A DNA stretch of 13,584 bases. Origin: an uncultured Chlamydiae bacterium (GTDB lineage: Bacteria > Chlamydiota > Chlamydiia > Chlamydiales > SM23-39). The number at the start of each line of letters is the position of its first letter. Within the stretch, counting starts at the first letter, position 1. Below the pieces are notes generated by a model that did no database searches, was not told where the DNA came from, and saw only the letters and a list, made by a program, of their open reading frames with translations. Location of the stretch: positions 1 to 13,584 of the forward strand of contig CAIPFQ010000231.1 in assembly GCA_903864395.1 (NCBI GenBank). The letters are read 5' to 3'. Below are positions 12,962 through 13,584 of this stretch, piece after piece. Position numbers and translations under genes: made by a program.

Positions 12962-13534
12962 ATGGAACGATCGCCTCATCTTGTCCGAGCTAAAGAACGT
13001 TGGAAACAATTTCTGCTTCCTGGCGATGGGGTGATCGATGCGACTTGTGGCAATGGACACGACACTCTTTTCCTAGCCACTCTTCCCCTCTCGTATCTTG
13101 TGGCTTTTGATATACAAAAAGAGGCCATCGAACAAACGCAAAACAGACTCAAGCAGCAACTCAGCGTGAGCGATCTGGCCATTGTGACCCTGTTTCATAG
13201 GTCGCATGAGGATTTTTCTAACATGCCCCCACAACCAAAACCCCCGCGGCTCATCGTTTACAACCTAGGGTACCTTCCTGGGGGAGATAAAACGGTTACG
13301 ACAAGGGCAGAATCAACGCGAAACAGCGTAAATTCCGCACTCTCTTTCATTCATCCAGAAGGGGCTCTTTCGATCACTTGCTATCCAGGCCATCCCGAGG
13401 GGAGGCACGAAAAAGAACTTCTTCTCGATTTTCTCGCGAATCTTTCTCCAACACAATGGAAAATTTCGCATGATGAATGGAATCAACGCCCCGACTCCCC
13501 GAGTCTTCTCTGGGTGCAGGGAATTCGTTTTTGA
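12962..13534 (+). CDS. mnmM: tRNA 5-(aminomethyl)-2-thiouridine methyltransferase MnmM-like (YtqB family)
   Basis: Encodes a 190-residue class I SAM-dependent methyltransferase. Motif I is Val-Ile-Asp-Ala-Thr-Cys-Gly-Asn-Gly-His-Asp-Thr (24-35); an acidic Phe-Asp (49-50) ends strand 2; the family signature Tyr-Asn-Leu-Gly-Tyr-Leu-Pro-Gly-Gly-Asp-Lys spans 100-110; and Cys-Tyr-Pro-Gly-His-Pro-Glu-Gly spans 140-147. This is the former 'rRNA methylase' family (PF06962), whose Bacillus subtilis member YtqB was shown to methylate nm5(s2)U34 of tRNA and named MnmM. That identity is family knowledge and the substrate here is inferred. The ATG comes six bases after the synthetase stop with no clear Shine-Dalgarno site, so it is probably coupled. 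Its neighbours are also translation genes, which agrees with the role. The length is typical. Confidence 0.85.
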   Translation: MERSPHLVRAKERWKQFLLPGDGVIDATCGNGHDTLFLATLPLSYLVAFDIQKEAIEQTQNRLKQQLSVSDLAIVTLFHRSHEDFSNMPPQPKPPRLIVYNLGYLPGGDKTVTTRAESTRNSVNSALSFIHPEGALSITCYPGHPEGRHEKELLLDFLANLSPTQWKISHDEWNQRPDSPSLLWVQGIRF

Positions 13535-13560
13535 CAATTTTCAAGGAGACCTGATAAACT
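13531..13560 (+). promoter_or_regulatory. Candidate promoter at the right edge, for a gene outside the window
   Basis: A perfect -35 box TTGACA at 13531-13536 overlaps the mnmM stop codon. Downstream, TAAACT (13555-13560, 18-base spacer) or ATAAAC (13554-13559, 17-base spacer) could be the -10, both with imperfect matches. The remaining bases to the window end hold no recognisable gene start. Confidence 0.4.
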
Positions 13561-13584
13561 CTTCAGTAAACCTCACCCCAGGAA

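Overview
The window looks like a chromosomal segment of a member of the Chlamydiota, most likely an environmental (Parachlamydiales-type) lineage. Three things point that way. The minus-strand gene order rpmE-prfA-prmC-ffh-rpsP-trmD-rplS and the nearby tadA, rpsO and pnp genes match, from memory, chlamydial neighbourhoods. L31, Ffh and PNPase resemble the chlamydial proteins as I remember them. The left edge carries an insertion-sequence remnant and an autotransporter-like beta-barrel fragment, typical of larger environmental chlamydial genomes. No database search was run.

Layout. (1) 1-1070 is accessory: the C-terminal part of a transposase (cut by the window edge), a 72-codon C-terminal remnant of an outer-membrane beta-barrel, then inverted-repeat-rich DNA without a convincing gene. 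(2) 1071-6098, minus strand, is a compact seven-gene translation/secretion operon read rpmE, prfA, prmC, ffh, rpsP, trmD, rplS, with several 4-32 bp overlaps and many GTG starts. (3) 6313-7140, plus strand, is a rhomboid-fold membrane protein that has lost both catalytic residues. (4) 7126-8454, minus strand, is an operon of a coiled-coil hypothetical protein, tadA and a 71-aa conserved-looking hypothetical protein; it converges on and overlaps the rhomboid gene. (5) A back-to-back divergent promoter pair at 8482-8544 separates this from a plus-strand group: rpsO, a long hairpin, pnp, an archaeal-type aspartyl-tRNA synthetase fused to a YbaK editing-like domain, and a MnmM-type tRNA methyltransferase. 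A consensus-like promoter at the right edge points to a further gene outside the window.

The genes mostly serve translation: ribosomal proteins L31, S16, L19 and S15; release factor 1 and its methylase; tRNA modification (TrmD, TadA, MnmM); tRNA charging or proofreading (the AspRS-YbaK fusion); SRP targeting (Ffh); and RNA turnover (PNPase). The items most worth following up are the AspRS-YbaK fusion, the rhomboid pseudoprotease, the altered Ffh G4 motif and the 11-G tract inside ffh, the rpsO-pnp hairpin, and the truncated autotransporter beside the transposase at a probable synteny break.
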